The notes beneath the pieces are model-generated. The model did no database searches. It saw nothing but the letters and a program-made list of their open reading frames with translations, and had not been told where the DNA came from. A DNA stretch of 64,000 nucleotides, taken from positions 78,356,414 through 78,420,413 of the forward strand of contig NC_133770.1 of assembly GCF_003597395.2 (NCBI RefSeq), read 5' to 3'. Position 1 is the stretch's first letter. Each line of letters begins with the position of its first letter. Source of the DNA: Chelonoidis abingdonii. Lineage: Eukaryota > Chordata > Testudines > Testudinidae. Shown one piece after another: positions 46,006 through 57,805 of this stretch. The position numbers and the translations under genes are program-made.

Positions 46006-46266
46006 ATAACAGTGTTTAAAAGAGAACTGGATAAATTCATGGTGGTTAAGTCTATGAATGGCTATTAGCAAGGATGGGTAAGGAATGGTGTCCCTAGCCT
46101 ACGTTTGTCAGAGAGTGGAGATGGATGGCAGGAGAGTGATCACTTGATTATTGCCTGTTAGGTTCACTCCCTCTGGGGCACCTGGCACTGGCCACTGTCG
46201 GTAGACAGATATTGGGCTAGATGGACCTTTAATCTGACCCGGTACGGCCGTTCTTATGTTCTTATT
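46006..46266 (+). mobile_element. CR1 LINE 3' end
   Basis: Plus-strand CR1 tail: AGAGAACTGGATAAATTCAT, GCAAGGATGGGTAAGGAATG, CACTTGATTATTGCCTGTTA, ACTCCCTCTGGGGCACCTGG, GGGCTAGATGGACC, ending with the CR1 terminal repeat (TTCTTATG, TTCTTATT). It is 5'-truncated with no coding sequence. The opposite orientation from the two copies at 32-33 kb shows independent insertion. Confidence 0.92.
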
Positions 46267-46960
46267 GTTCAAACCTCTTTCTTATTTACGTTTCTTGTAA
46301 TTACAGATTTATTCACTTTAGAGTTATTGTCTGTTGCAGCCCATTCTTCATTTATTACTGGCCCCTGGCCCTCTTTTCTCTCTTTTCCGTCTGATATACA
46401 ATATTTGTAAAAGCCTTTCTTACTCCCACTAATCCCTTTAGCTAGCATGAACACTTTCTGTTTTGTTTTTTTGGGGTTTTTTTTGTTATCCTTATCTTTC
46501 CCTGCAAGTCTTAACTGATTCCATATATTCTTGTTTGGAGCCTTCTCTGTTCCCACTACAGCTATTTTTTTTTAAACCTTTCAGAGTAGTCCCTTCTGTA
46601 GCCCCACTGGCTGCTGCTTGTTCTGTGATTTTTTTTTTTTCCTTTTTCACCAGGATTGCAGTAACTGCACCTTCATTATTTAGTGCCTTTTCGGGTTCTC
46701 CAGCCTTCGGTTCCACATTGATGGACTCTCAGGAATGTGTTTAGGTTTTTAAAGACCCAATTAGAAGACCCACCTCCCTGGAACTTCTTGTTTGCACATA
46801 ACTAGTGATCAGGGATTGATTAAAATAAAATAACACCTGGATGCACCAAAACTATGGGCTCTTTGATGTGCTTGTGTAACCCATACACCTCCTGGGTATG
46901 GTGTTCTGTTCCAGCTAATGGCACTGAGACCACTTACAGAGAGAGATTAATAAGTTTCCT

Positions 46961-47065
46961 CTACAGCCTTAGCTAACAGCCAGTTGGCTTTGGCTCATGC
47001 ACTAAGCTCCAGAGGTCCCAAGTTTGATCCCACTCGATGACAGGGGTCTGGTGACGTTACACGTG
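46961..47065 (+). repeat. tRNA-like SINE fragment
   Basis: The A-box-like TTTGGCTCATGCAC is followed at usual spacing by the B-box-like AGGTCCCAAGTTTGATCCCA, the Pol III promoter layout of a tRNA-derived SINE. The tail reads CGATGACAGGGGTCTGGTGA. It matches a reptile SINE I recognise by eye. It is decayed and not a tRNA gene, because the acceptor stem does not pair. Confidence 0.6.
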
Positions 47066-47292
47066 CATGTTTCTTCTCAGAGACACATGAAAGGGTGGAA
47101 TAACACAAAAATGCGCATATGTTTTTCACCTGTGTGTATGTGTATATACAAACGCACAATATATAACAATGCTGTGTCGTCTGTCACCACATGTAACAAT
47201 GCCCCTAGCTGGGAGGCATCTGCAGGGATTCATGACTCCATAACACCTGAATCTAAACCGATGAATCTCTTATAGCTGAGCTAAAACACTGG

Positions 47293-47365
47293 CAACGAAA
47301 CTCTGGCTCCATTGAAGTCAATAACAAAACTCCCATGGATTTCAATGGGGCCAGGATTTTGCCCC
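47293..47365. repeat. Palindromic repeat, 'GGCTCCATT' family
   Basis: CTCTGGCTCCATTGAAGTCA pairs with ATTTCAATGGGGCCAGGATT around a short spacer. It is the best preserved of four copies in the window. Confidence 0.75.
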
Positions 47366-50329
47366 AGCTTGGAGAGAGTAGCAGACTCCTAATCTCTATA
47401 CATCGAGTCCCTAGAGGGAGGCTGTGTTGGTGTGGGTTTTATAACAATTTCCTCGCTCGCTCGCTCTCCAATTCTTAAATACTGCACTTAAAACTCTTTT
47501 TTAAACATTTCAGTATACATTGGCTGTATTATAATACATATATCATACCACTGGTAATTCTTACTGTTTCAAAGCTGAATTTTTTTTTAAGATATGCCAG
47601 TGGGTCACAAAACTTTTGTTCCTGAAGCATACTATGTAAAAGTACAACGTTGAAATTTGAAATAATTATTTGGTATCTTTAAAAAAAAATGCAGTGTGCG
47701 ATGGTTTGAAATCTGACCAAGTTCACCTGCATTGCGTAAGCATCGTACAAGGAGCACTAGCAGCATTTGTTTCATTAAATTGATAGATTTCATGTGTCAG
47801 GGAGGATTTAAAGCATATAGATTTTTCAAAAATGGTTATAGCAGATATCTTCTGAAAAACAAGGGCGTCTACGATCCCATGGTCGGTTTGAGAACTGTAC
47901 ACAGTATATAGCATTGGTTTGGCTGGAATCCACCTAAGCTCATACTGCAAAGTAAGTAAGAGGTGAACATTTCAGCGACCCATTGTGCTGAGTTATCCAG
48001 TATCCACCCACTGACAGAACAGTAAGAATATGAGAGATGTGGTGCTATGTCCAGACGCTAGAGTATAGCTAAGCCCTAGAGCAATAGGAAGGAGCAGTTG
48101 GAAAACCAGAAAAAGCCTCCAGAAAGAGCATATGTCATGCTCAGGGGCCAGGCCCCGAAAGATTCGAAATGTCTTTCAAAAATCAGATCATTGCGTAAAG
48201 TGGATGAAAAGAGAAAGTGGATACTTGCCAATGTACTTGAATCTTTCAGCTAGTGGTTTTGTATCCATTTTCTATTGTAGGCTGAATGACAATTCTCAGT
48301 GCTTATCTCACCTTCAGAATAATATGAAACTACTTCAGGGAGGGAAGGATACAGCTGGAGCTTCACGCTATAGGCTTCAGTATAATGGAAGCAAAGTATC
48401 ATGTGTTTTCTCCCATTCCCTTTATTGTGAAAACCCAGTGACTTTTCTGGTTCTGTATAATGAAAGAGCTCCATTGTTCAAACGGAGAATATAGCTCTAC
48501 CAGGAACTTGACTGCGGGGATTTTGAGGTGAGATGCAGACTCTAACTTAGGGTTTCAAGGTATGGATAACCTCAAATGGTGAGCTGAAAATCTGAATAGC
48601 TTTTCTTGCATTAGAGGTACTTACCCCAGACATGAAGGACTGGTCCAGGGAAGGAGGCTTCCTGTGAATGTTGTTTTGGCCTACGATTTACTGGAGTTGT
48701 GGTGCTGAGCAGGAAAAAATGTGTGAAGGGGCAGTGGAATGGGGTGAGGGCTTTATTACAGGGGGATTGCTATGTTGGGGTGCAATTTGTTATGGGCCTG
48801 GAAAGGCTGTATGGAAGATAGCAATGCAGGTGGCATGTGGGGGAGATAATGCAAGCATGAATTATATGGCTGCAATCCAGGTGATTGGCTGGGAAGGAGG
48901 GAAGGAACTATTAGCTGGCGATGATGGAAATTTATGATGAGTGTAAATTCTAAGCATGAATAAAAAGGGGCAATATTCAAACTTTTAATAATAACTTTAT
49001 TAAAAGTGACATAATTCATTAAATAACAGAATATGTTTACATCTCTAAATACACAGCAGCTGTTCAACCCTGTCCAATACTATTTCTGTAGGGAGTGGAT
49101 AGAGAAGAATGATGTATCAGCTTGCATGATAATAATTCTTCCTTACCCATGGATGCTGAAGGTGCCACTCTGTGGTCCCGGGGATGAAAACTGGGCCTTC
49201 AGGAGTGGGCAAAACAGAAGGATGTGAATTGTCCCTTTCTAGCCCCGTGGAAATGTAGTTTAAAAGTTAATACAACCTATGTCTGAGAGAGGCAAATTTG
49301 TTGGGGAACAAGATGTTGAACTGAACCTTGTAAGGGGATTTTACAACCAGTAGAAACTAAAAAAAATACTCAATGAGTGAAGCTTAGTTTAAAGGTGAAA
49401 CTGTCTCAGCATGGGCCCATCCCTCATCCATCTTTGGGCTTGTGGAAGGAATGTATTTATCCACCTGCAAGGCTTGTAATATACAGTTATTAATGCCAAG
49501 AATTTATTAATATATCAATTAACGAGTCCATAATTGTTTCCTTTCTGTTGCTTTCTAAACAATTAACCTTTTCCTTTCCACAAGAAGCTGAGGTAATGTA
49601 TCAATTGATTGGTGATCAGAGTATTGTCCCAGCTAAAGTTGGGTACTTGGGAACCCCACCACTCATTGGTAGTTGTTAGTGGAATTTGGGTGGCCACTGT
49701 TTCCATCCCTCCAGTTATAGAAAAGTGTTGTCTTCATACTTTCTTCAGATGCAGGCACCTGATTTCCATGCTTCATTTGAGCTGTATATGTCCATTGAAA
49801 GATGGAATTTGGCACAAATATCTGACTCTGAGCACCCGATGAAACCATTTTAGTTTATTTTACCTCACTGTGTATTAAATTAAAATGGTCATATGGAAAT
49901 AAAATATATTTACAATAGAATATCAATTACTAATTCTTCCTTCTTCCATCATCTCAATTTACATCTAAGGCCCAACACTTGGTACACCGACAGGTATGCC
50001 ATATTACTGTTGCTTGGGTCAAACTCAGTTTTCAGATTATCTTGAATCAAATATTAGGAGTTTCACAGTCCCTCACTTATTCAATTTTTCAATAAAATTG
50101 AGAGTTGAACTTGGCTTTTAAATGCTCTCTCTGCCAATATCTCAAGAGAAAATGAGAATGTATATAAAATTAGAAGCAGAATTTATTGGAAATCTGTACT
50201 TTTCTTTGTGAAGTCATCTTTCCCAGTTCCTTTTCTTTCTCTGTACTTAAGCGAATACATTGTGGCTGTTTATTTTTCTTTGTCTCTGACACCGGAGTGT
50301 CTTGTCACCCCTATCCTGTGGGATGCATT
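47366..50329. other. Unique region, no gene recognised
   Basis: A (CTCG)n run lies at 47452-47466. The 120-codon frame at 48132-48494 has no recognisable domain, and a G-rich stretch at 48700-48940 opens an 89-codon frame with no similarity I can name. No element ends are seen. Confidence 0.4.
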
Positions 50330-50693
50330 GAAATTAGAGTTGAATGAATAATTGACGTCTGGGTTTGGTGTCTGACCTGAAAAATCTGGAAAAAATTGGC
50401 TTGTTTCAAACTGACACTGAATTTTTTGTTTAGTTTTTCTCAAAATAACCAAAACCAAACCAAAATTCATTCACATAAAATGAAACATTTTGAATGTTTA
50501 TTTGAAACAACAATTTGGTAACACGGTGTGGATATAAAATATGTCTTTTTGAAATGAAATATTTAAATGGTTCATTTAGAAAATATCAAAAGGAACAGCT
50601 TTGTTTCAGCTGAAACCTTATGCTTAAATTCAACCCATATTTATGAAAAGTTTTGGTGCCCCCAAAATGCATTTTTCCCCCAGCTCTAGTTGC
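50330..50693. repeat. AT-rich MITE-like repeat, second copy
   Basis: It begins near TAGAGTTGAATGAATAATTG and ends CCCCCAGCTCTA, so TAGAGTTG and CAGCTCTA are near-inverted. The interior is AT-rich with ACCAAAACCAAACCAAAATT and AAATGAAACATTTTG. It shares vocabulary with 43140-43464. The TSD is not identifiable. Confidence 0.5.
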
Positions 50694-51375
50694 AGTGCTC
50701 TTAACATGTTTCTCTTGACAGGGATCATCCACAATTGGGCTTAGTTTTGGAAGGATTTCCCCCCCTTCACTGTTGTGTAATTCAGGTTTAGTCTGCTTAT
50801 CTAGAATCTCAATATAGGTGTGATCAGAACATGCAGGAGAATGAAATACAGACATAGGGATGGATTTTCTAATGGAAGACTGCTTCTTTATTAACTTTTA
50901 ACTTTAGCTGGAGTGGGACTAGCCCTCTCCTTCCCTCTCCCCCACCAAAATACCCTTCTTCCTGCAGGCTTATAGGGACCAACAATTACCTCTGAGGTCT
51001 TTTACTCATATTCGCATCTGGGATCTGGCCCGTTTGTGCCTCTCACCCATACTTGATACAAGTTGTGATGAAATTATACTTATAAACATACAGCTTCTAA
51101 ATTCCTGTCTTCACTCCTTATTAACCTAAAACTAAGCCTCTGGGATGCTACAAGGAAAGTGAAAACCCCACATTTCTACATGCATTCTGGATATGAGGGA
51201 GGGAGAAAAATCTCAGAGCAGCTGAGCCTGCCCCTTCCTCCCTCTTCTCAGGACCCTAGAAGTCTTGTCTTTCTCCTGCCAGTCTGATCAGGTGGAGGTA
51301 TGTGTGGAGTGGTGTGGGTTATATTAGTTTGCAAATTAGCATTTTCCCATTAGTATAGGGAGCTGAACTAATAAT
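50694..51375. other. Unique region, no gene recognised
   Basis: No repeats or coding domains are seen. Confidence 0.4.
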
Positions 51376-51535
51376 AAGACTGAGCCTTTCCATTTTCAAA
51401 GCACTGTGCAAACCGTAACTAGTTAGTCTCCACAACATCTTTTCAGGTAGGTAAATACTTTACCAATAGTAAGATAGAGACACAGAAGCTAAAGGGACAT
51501 GGTCAGCTTTAATTAGACTCAGACTGGATTTGGAT
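51376..51535 (-). repeat. Degraded MIR-like SINE
   Basis: TTCAAAGCACTGTGCAAACC, then AGATAGAGACACAGAAGCTA and AGGGACATGGTCAGC follow the order of the reverse complement of ancient SINEs. Decayed. Confidence 0.4.
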
Positions 51536-51858
51536 TGGTGTTATTTCCACAGGCCCACATAAGGGATTGTTTGTATCTCTGTCCTCTCATTTGGCCACTG
51601 CTCCCTCTTGCTCACCCAGTTTCCATGCTCTTTCTCATATCCCAGCACTGGGTCTTTGGAGGGGACCCAAAGCAAAATGCCCTTTTCTGACTATAGAGGT
51701 TTCTGATCTAGCCCCTAACACGAACAAGTAAACCTGCAGTCTCATATAATACACACGCATCCTCACACTCCAGTAGAATGAACTTCATATAGTAAATCAT
51801 GTGATGGGACACTTTTTAACGAGAGGGAATAATGGTTTATATTAAGGATGGGGTAGTG

Positions 51859-52101
51859 CAGTGATGCTCAGACCTCAGTGGTTCAGGAGCCAAATTAGTG
51901 ATTAACATTACCCAAAATTCTCACAGAAAAATGACTGACCAAGTATTATTAAATTATCAACTGCAATTGGTTAATAACATAAAAGCATTCTGATTGGTTA
52001 ATAATTAAAACACACCGTGTTTTAATATGTGCTGCAAAGAGCTGCAAGAGACACATTAAAGAGCCACTTACAGCTCTTGAGCCTCAGCCTGAGTGGCACT
52101 G
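51859..52101. mobile_element. 243-bp hAT-like MITE
   Basis: The left end CAGTGATGCTCAGACCTCAG and right end GAGCCTCAGCCTGAGTGGCACTG are imperfect inverted repeats. The interior has AACTGCAATTGGTTAATAA, AAAGAGCTGCAAGAGACACA and TTAAAGAGCCACTTACAGCT, typical of a turtle hAT MITE whose ends read CAGTGxTTCTCA. No exact 8-bp TSD remains. Confidence 0.65.
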
Positions 52102-53925
52102 GTGTGTCAAAGCCAACGGCCTTCACTGAAAATGTCTTGCAACCAACCCCTTCCTGTTGAAATGGATGGGACTGTAATCTAGTGCGTCCCTATGGCTCTC
52201 ACCTGTTAAGATCTCTTGCCTATTTGACAAAACATAAGTCTTGATTGATAAGTGGAGGGTGTTTGAAGGCAAGTCCGAATCTGCCAGTCACACTTTTCAC
52301 ATGGGGCGAATGCAGCAGCTGCAGAAGCCTCAAGCAGTCTGGATGCTTCAGTAGTGGCCACTGATCAGCCTGCAGGAATATGTTCTTTCCTCCAACTGAG
52401 ACAGAAGCATCTCTTTCAAGGCTGTTTACTTAAGCTTGGCTCAGGAGCGAGGATTTGGTCCCAACACTCCTTTGAAATGAATGGAAAAAATGTGTCTTGC
52501 ATAGTACGTGTAAAATACACTATAATGAAAAGTGGAATAATGTTGACTTTCCTTTTGGGGATGAGCAAATGGAACTTGGTTGTGAGTCATGGTTACTTCT
52601 TTCTCTGCCACTTGAGAAGTACAGCCCTGTATTTACACTTGTGTCAAGGATGATTCAGTCTTTCTTTCACCTTTCTGTTAAGAGATTTTGAATCCCTACC
52701 TTGACTCTTTGTTAGCTTTTATCGCGGCAAAGGTGTCAATGCCCAATGAAAGTCATTTCAACCAATAGAGAAGATTGCAATGCAGCTTTTACCAGAGATG
52801 GATATAAACAATACTCATTGGGGTAAAAAGAAATACTCTTCCTTTTTAGCATCTGTCTGTCTTTCTGTTTGTCTGTTGGCTGTCTTACAGCATTTATTGT
52901 TCTGTCTTACTATACAATGGCTTGCCAGAATCGTGATTAAGAAGCTTACTCAAATGAATTAAAAATGTTTAAATGAAAAAGACCCAGAGAAGTAATTGCC
53001 AAAATTTAATCAAGGATTTAATTTGTAGCACAGATCAGCCAAATGGATTTTGCCGTTTTCAGTGCACTGTTTGTTCAAGGAAATTAAAGTATAAAGAGTC
53101 AAAGACTCAGCAGTGTAACCCTTGAAGAATACTGCAGTGTGCTCACTTATTCTTATTAGCTGTATTATATCAAACTTGCTCCTCAGGGCTTGGAGTTTGC
53201 AAAGCCAGACCACAGACAGTGGAGGGGAAAAAAAAGATGATAGCATTTTTTCCAATGTCATAAATTACTGCCAGCACACATTAGATGATTTCTCCATGCA
53301 TTGCTGTAAGCATTTCAATGGTAGGTTAAATATCCCTCTTCTTAATGCCACTTAGTAATAAATGCCCTCATTTTAGTATGTCATCTTTAGCTGAACTGAA
53401 TAACTGAGATTAAGGAGCTGTCTGGGTTTGAAACGGAAAACATTTCACTTGCATTTACTGCTGAGAAGTACATACATGGCACCATTATGCTGTCTCTGTC
53501 TCATTGACGATAATAAGGTATCATCAAGCCTGGCATATCTGTTTGAACATGTTTTGCAGAAGTCTAATCATTAAGTAATATGTATCTCATTTCAGCCATT
53601 ATTTCCACACAAAGGATTGACAGAATGGATTTGACAGAACAATAGTTTGAGACATGAGCGACTAGATCAGTGATAACTCCCGACCAATACATAAGAGATG
53701 CAGAATTATGCTCCAATATACAGTGATGAAGGCGTGGAGAGGGGAGATAAATGAGATGGCTGTATTAGCAATGAGGCTAAAGCAAGTGCTCATTTCTTTA
53801 ATATTCGTTGTAATTTAATTTAGTGTTCATAAAGGGTGCCAGATTCACAGCCTGCTTTTCCCTCAGCAATTCCACTGCAATTCAGCTGTGCTGCCCCACT
53901 AATGTGCCTCAATGCACAAGACCAA
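52102..53925. other. Unique region, candidate conserved non-coding sequence
   Basis: No interspersed repeat is detected over about 1.8 kb and short frames are unremarkable. The stretch 52690-53760 is repeat-free and AT-balanced, which makes it the most plausible place in the window for conserved non-coding elements. This is an inference only. Confidence 0.35.
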
Positions 53926-55858
53926 CGCTTCGAGATGCAATATAGACAAGTGAGGGGTTGTCCTCTCTTGCCCTGTAACCCTGAGTGCCTCACAATGCTT
54001 TTGCTACTATAGCTCTCTGCCTGGGGTATTCACAGTCAGCAACAAGCATGTAGGTCACACCCTGAGAGTCTGTGTGCTATGCAGCCAGTCTTGGTTCAAC
54101 CATTCTGATCCAACGGCCTGTCTGCAGCCCCACAGCCTCACTCTGGTTTCCACCAGCCTTGGTTACAACCAGCAGGGTGATTCCCAACACACTCCCAGTC
54201 CCGAATTTCCCCCAGACTGTACTCTGAAGTTCCAGCTCTTACCTTGATAGCTCAGAGAAATAATAAGGTTTATTGCTCGTTTTAAGAAACAAAAGCACAT
54301 TGCAGCCTATAACTGAACTGGAGTGAATATACCCTTCTCTTCAAACATAGCACTGAGTTGGTTTGTAGTAAAAATAAAACACATTTATTAACAATAGGAC
54401 ATAGTTAAAGTGAAAGAAACAAATATATAGATGGTTACAAGCAAATAAAAGTGAAAGCACACATCTAAAACTCTAAAATTTCATCTAGGCAGGTACAGAC
54501 TTTGTTCAAGATGGTTTCTCTCACCAATCTTCACTCTTCCCAGCCATGAAGGACTTTTCCCTTAGTCAGGACCTTCCAAAAAAGCACAAGGGAATGTTTT
54601 CCTTTGTCTTTCTAGGTGAAAAAACTTTAAGCAGGTTTCTCACCTATATTCAGTATCCATGTGAAGATCTCATGTTTCTGGGCTTTGCAAGAGCTTTGTT
54701 CTCTTGTGTCTGTCTAACGATCGATGCCAAAGATGGCTTTTGTCTTGGGTTATATCTTTCAAAGTTCAATGTCTTTGTTTCAAGAGGGAGGATGACCTCA
54801 TGCTGTTTCCCTCTTCCTGTGGGCTTTCCTTCCCTCTGTATGTAAATAAGGTTCCATTGTTTTGATTCCATCATGCTTAATTTACATAGGAGACAGGAAA
54901 ATATCTGTGACACTCCTCTCTGAGAGAGACCTGTTTCTCCCTTTAGACACAGACTGTAAAGTCTAATATCAGTGAGTATCCATAATTCCTGATATACTGT
55001 TAATACATACATTTTACAGCTCTATTAATCACCAGTGTGCCATAGGCTTTCCTAAAGCACCTCACTCAATGAACTTTTATAATACAGTAATATTGTATCC
55101 AATCAGTTGATTCAATTGGTTTTCATTTGAGGTTTAGACCTGTTTTTATAGTCTAGATAAAGTTTCTCTTCCCTGCTGAAAGCTGTCTCCTTCCCTGCTT
55201 GTTAGATTGATAGCTTTGTTTACCCAATATGTAAATAGAACTTCATTGTCTTTGCTTGATGACTGGGCTGAGAAGCAAATACACATTCCTTTGCTTAGGG
55301 CAGACTTATTTACCAACTTCCCTTGACATACCTGGCTTAAACACATTTTAATCATAATTCTAGCATATATCCATAACTCCTAATGCACACAACACACATG
55401 CATCATGCAAGAATATTAATGATCAGTGTGTTATTAGTTTTCCAGTGACATCTTGCGTGACACCTTTTAGATACAAATTATGACAATAGTGAATTCGGGT
55501 ACACTGAATTGGTCAGGCCAGCTGAAGCTCATTACCTGATACCAATGAGCCCCTTGCCCTCTGGCACTGGGATGCTTTTTGGGTCTCACTTTCTCCCTAG
55601 CTGCAGAAGGGGTAGCCACTGGTTGACCTATAGGCAGCAGGTCAGAGCCTTTTTTCCTGGACAAGACATCTGGCACCATATTTTCCTTCCTCTTAATATA
55701 GAAGAAACCTGTTTTGTTACCGTTGTCTGCTTACAGTCTCCAGGACATGATATCTGAGAGCATCCATAATTTCACCTACAGAGTCGTTACAAACATTTCG
55801 CAGTGACATTAATGACCAGTGTGTTGTTAGATTTCAAACGACATATTACATTGTCAAA
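53926..55858 (-). mobile_element. Probable LTR-retroelement debris
   Basis: The stretch has the wording of reptile LTR-element sequence read backwards: GAAATAATAAGGTTTATTGC, AAACACATTTATTAACAATA, GCATATATCCATAACTCCTA, TGATCAGTGTGTTATTAG. A minus-strand frame (55467-55679) contains ENMVPDVLSRKKG, like the 'GKENxVxDxLSR' motif at the RNase H end of Ty3/Gypsy Pol. A short direct duplication links 55419-55450 and 55805-55830 (TTAATGA(t/c)CAGTGTGTT). Boundaries and family are not established. Confidence 0.4.
55467..55715 (-). pseudogene. Possible Ty3/Gypsy-like RNase H-end fragment
   Basis: Reading minus from about 55715, the frame gives FYIKRKENMVPDVLSRKKG and stays open to 55467. In Ty3/Gypsy Pol proteins the RNase H domain is followed by a conserved 'G-K-E-N-x-x-x-D-x-L-S-R' segment. 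The match is short and the sequence on either side shows no integrase or further RNase H motif, so this is suggestive only. Confidence 0.35.
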
Positions 55859-56248
55859 GTTAGAATCAGGACTCGCAATTTGTCAGACCACTCTGTCTTA
55901 TTAGCACAGCGCTCTGCCAATAACACCTAGATAATGTGAGTGCCCATGCAAGACCCTAACAGTCTTATTTATACAGATAAAAGAGCGGGAATTAGACAAA
56001 GGAACAAAGAAAGCAAAACAGTAAAATTCACCTGGGGCACAGCATGCATATCCTACTTCCTTACTAATTCTTATTGATCTAAGGCTAATACTTCACCAAT
56101 TGCCCTTAAACGGTGCAATTGTTCTATGTTAATGTCTGTATTCCTGAGGCCTGGATTGCAACATTCCAACAATTTTGCTTAAAGGTACAGACAGCATTTC
56201 TTTAATCCTTTCTATTTTCACAATATAATTCATTCTACTTTCACAACA
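55859..56248 (-). mobile_element. LTR (minus strand), about 390 bp
   Basis: On the minus strand it runs from TGTTGTGAAAGTAGAATG to a GAGTCCTGATTCTAAC end, with a TATA-like TGTATAAATAAGA (plus about 55964-55976) about 100 bp before that end, as in LTR U3/R/U5 layout. The flanks TCAA(AG) and TCAAC may be a short TSD. I recognise the wording from turtle LTRs. It appears to be inserted in the debris at 53926-55858. Confidence 0.6.
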
Positions 56249-56550
56249 TCAACTTTTAAATAAATAACACCAGTGTCTGAGGTGTAGTGAGTATATAAGG
56301 CCTGACAACATTTTTCAGAGTTATGATACATTTTTCATAACTCTGAATTTGGTAGGGCCCTAAGCATAAAGAGAAATACTGATAAAGGAAAGAATGGGCT
56401 TGGGAAATGAAGGAGATTTGAGGTTCCAAAGCTTTGATTAAACAGCTCAAATTTAGAGTCCTTATGAGTTTGAAAGCCAACTTCTGAACTTTTTAAAGAT
56501 TGGCCTGCCATTAGTTCTGTTGCCTCTTTTTAGTAGAAACCGAGGGTTTT

Positions 56551-56810
56551 TCTGTCTACCATAGCTACTGCAGCACAGCTACGACACTGCAGCTGTACCA
56601 CTGGATTAATTACAATGAAAAAATCCCTTCCGTTAATGTAGAAAGCATCTACACTTCTAGCGTTAGCAGAGCTAGCACGTGTCTGTCTATTCTAACTGGA
56701 TATATGGTGGTGGTGAGGTCAACCTAAGTAGAGCTCACACAATGTAAATTTTTTCACAGCCCTGAGCGACGTAGCTCGATCAACATAAATTTTAGATGTA
56801 GACCAGGCCC
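56551..56810. mobile_element. MITE, 'GTAGACCAGGCC' type
   Basis: From TCTGTCTACCATAGCTACTG to TTAGATGTAGACCAGGCCC. The interior includes CAGCTACGACACTGCAGCTG, a TACACTTCTAGCG segment, and a right hairpin arm CACAGCCCTGAGCGACGTAG. This is a decayed copy of the reptile MITE with a 'CACCCCTGAGCGACGTAG' motif. No exact TSD. Confidence 0.65.
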
Positions 56811-57454
56811 AAAATAAAGGGTACTTTGTGATATGAACAATCTGAGTTAAACTCATAAATCTTTTTCTGTGCTGATCTTCTTCCCACTTTGAGATTAATC
56901 TGTTTTTAAAACGGCATGTTTTGGTTTGTTTTATGCAATGAAAAATTCTCATATGTAATGGGGGAGAGAGGGCCAAAGAAATTGTTTTGAACATAGGGAT
57001 TACGTTAAAAATATTGTAATATGTGATGTGGTTGGATTTCACCTTCCGAAACCATGAAATGTTATTGTCTCCCATGAGCCCTTGAAGCAGTTTTATTTGA
57101 AATCATATTTCACCTGCACAAATTTTAATATTTAAATGGTAGAATGGATTGTGGATTAATGTTGCTCTTGACAATGCCCAGTTCAGTTTAATTGCCTTAA
57201 TTCACCAGTTCCTGGGTCAATAAAGATTATTCTGAATCCTGTAAGGAAACAACCATGGTTGGTTTTCATTTTTATACTACCTCACTTTATTTAAAATACT
57301 AGCAGGTGGTGAGACAATTTACTTCATACCCGGTTTCCTCTTTGAGATGTCTGTGTTACTAGGATATTTCAGGAGTGTAGTTACTCCATTCAGAATTATT
57401 TTGTATGCCTGTCTTTTAAAGTGAGTAGAAATAAAAATACAAATGAGTGGTATA
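56811..57454. other. Unique AT-rich region
   Basis: Repeat-free by eye. 57100-57250 is another plausible conserved non-coding stretch, without proof. The 118-codon minus frame at 56719-57075 overlaps the MITE and has no domain. Confidence 0.4.
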
Positions 57455-57805
57455 TTATGCAACAGGGATCATCAACCTTTGGCACGTGGCTCACCACAGT
57501 AAGTACCCTGGCGGGCTGGGCCAGTTTGTTTATCTGCTGCATCCACAGGTTCAGCCGATCGCGGCTCCCCCTGGCTGCTGTTCACCGCACCAGGCCAAAG
57601 GAGGCTGCAGAAAGCAGCGCAGGCCTAGGGATGTGCTGTTTGCCGCTTCCTGCAGCCTCCATTGACCTGGAACGGCGAAGTGCAGCCCATGGGAGCCACA
57701 ATCAGCCAAACCTGTGGACGCAGCAGGTAAAGAAACCGTCCTGGCCCGCCAGGATTCTTACACTGGCAGGCTGCATGCCAAAGGTTGCCGATCCCTGTTG
57801 TACAA
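57455..57805. mobile_element. 335-bp palindromic hAT MITE
   Basis: The body is 57463-57797, from CAGGGATCATCAACCTTTGG to CCAAAGGTTGCCGATCCCTG, strong inverted repeats extending about 24 bases. Flanks TTATGCAA (57455-57462) and TTGTACAA (57798-57805) are an 8-bp TSD with two mismatches. The interior is a near-perfect foldback (CTGCTGCATCCACAGGTT with AACCTGTGGACGCAGCAG; GGCTGCAGAAAGCAGC near CCGCTTCCTGCAGCC). The termini resemble those of the hAT at 4385 (GGTCGGCAACCT versus GGATCATCAACCT). Frames here on both strands are artefacts of the palindrome. Confidence 0.88.

Noticed and set aside
46463..46744. 93-codon plus-strand frame following the CR1 tail
   Set aside because: Driven by T-runs (46458-46490, 46565-46575, 46630-46645). 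No domain is recognised.
46961..47065. A functional tRNA gene
   Set aside because: A- and B-box-like motifs are present, but no acceptor stem or anticodon arm pairs. It is better explained as a tRNA-derived SINE.
48132..48494. 120-codon plus-strand frame as a host exon
   Set aside because: No recognisable similarity, no clear splice sites matching frame, and a length not unusual for this amount of sequence. Left as unexplained.
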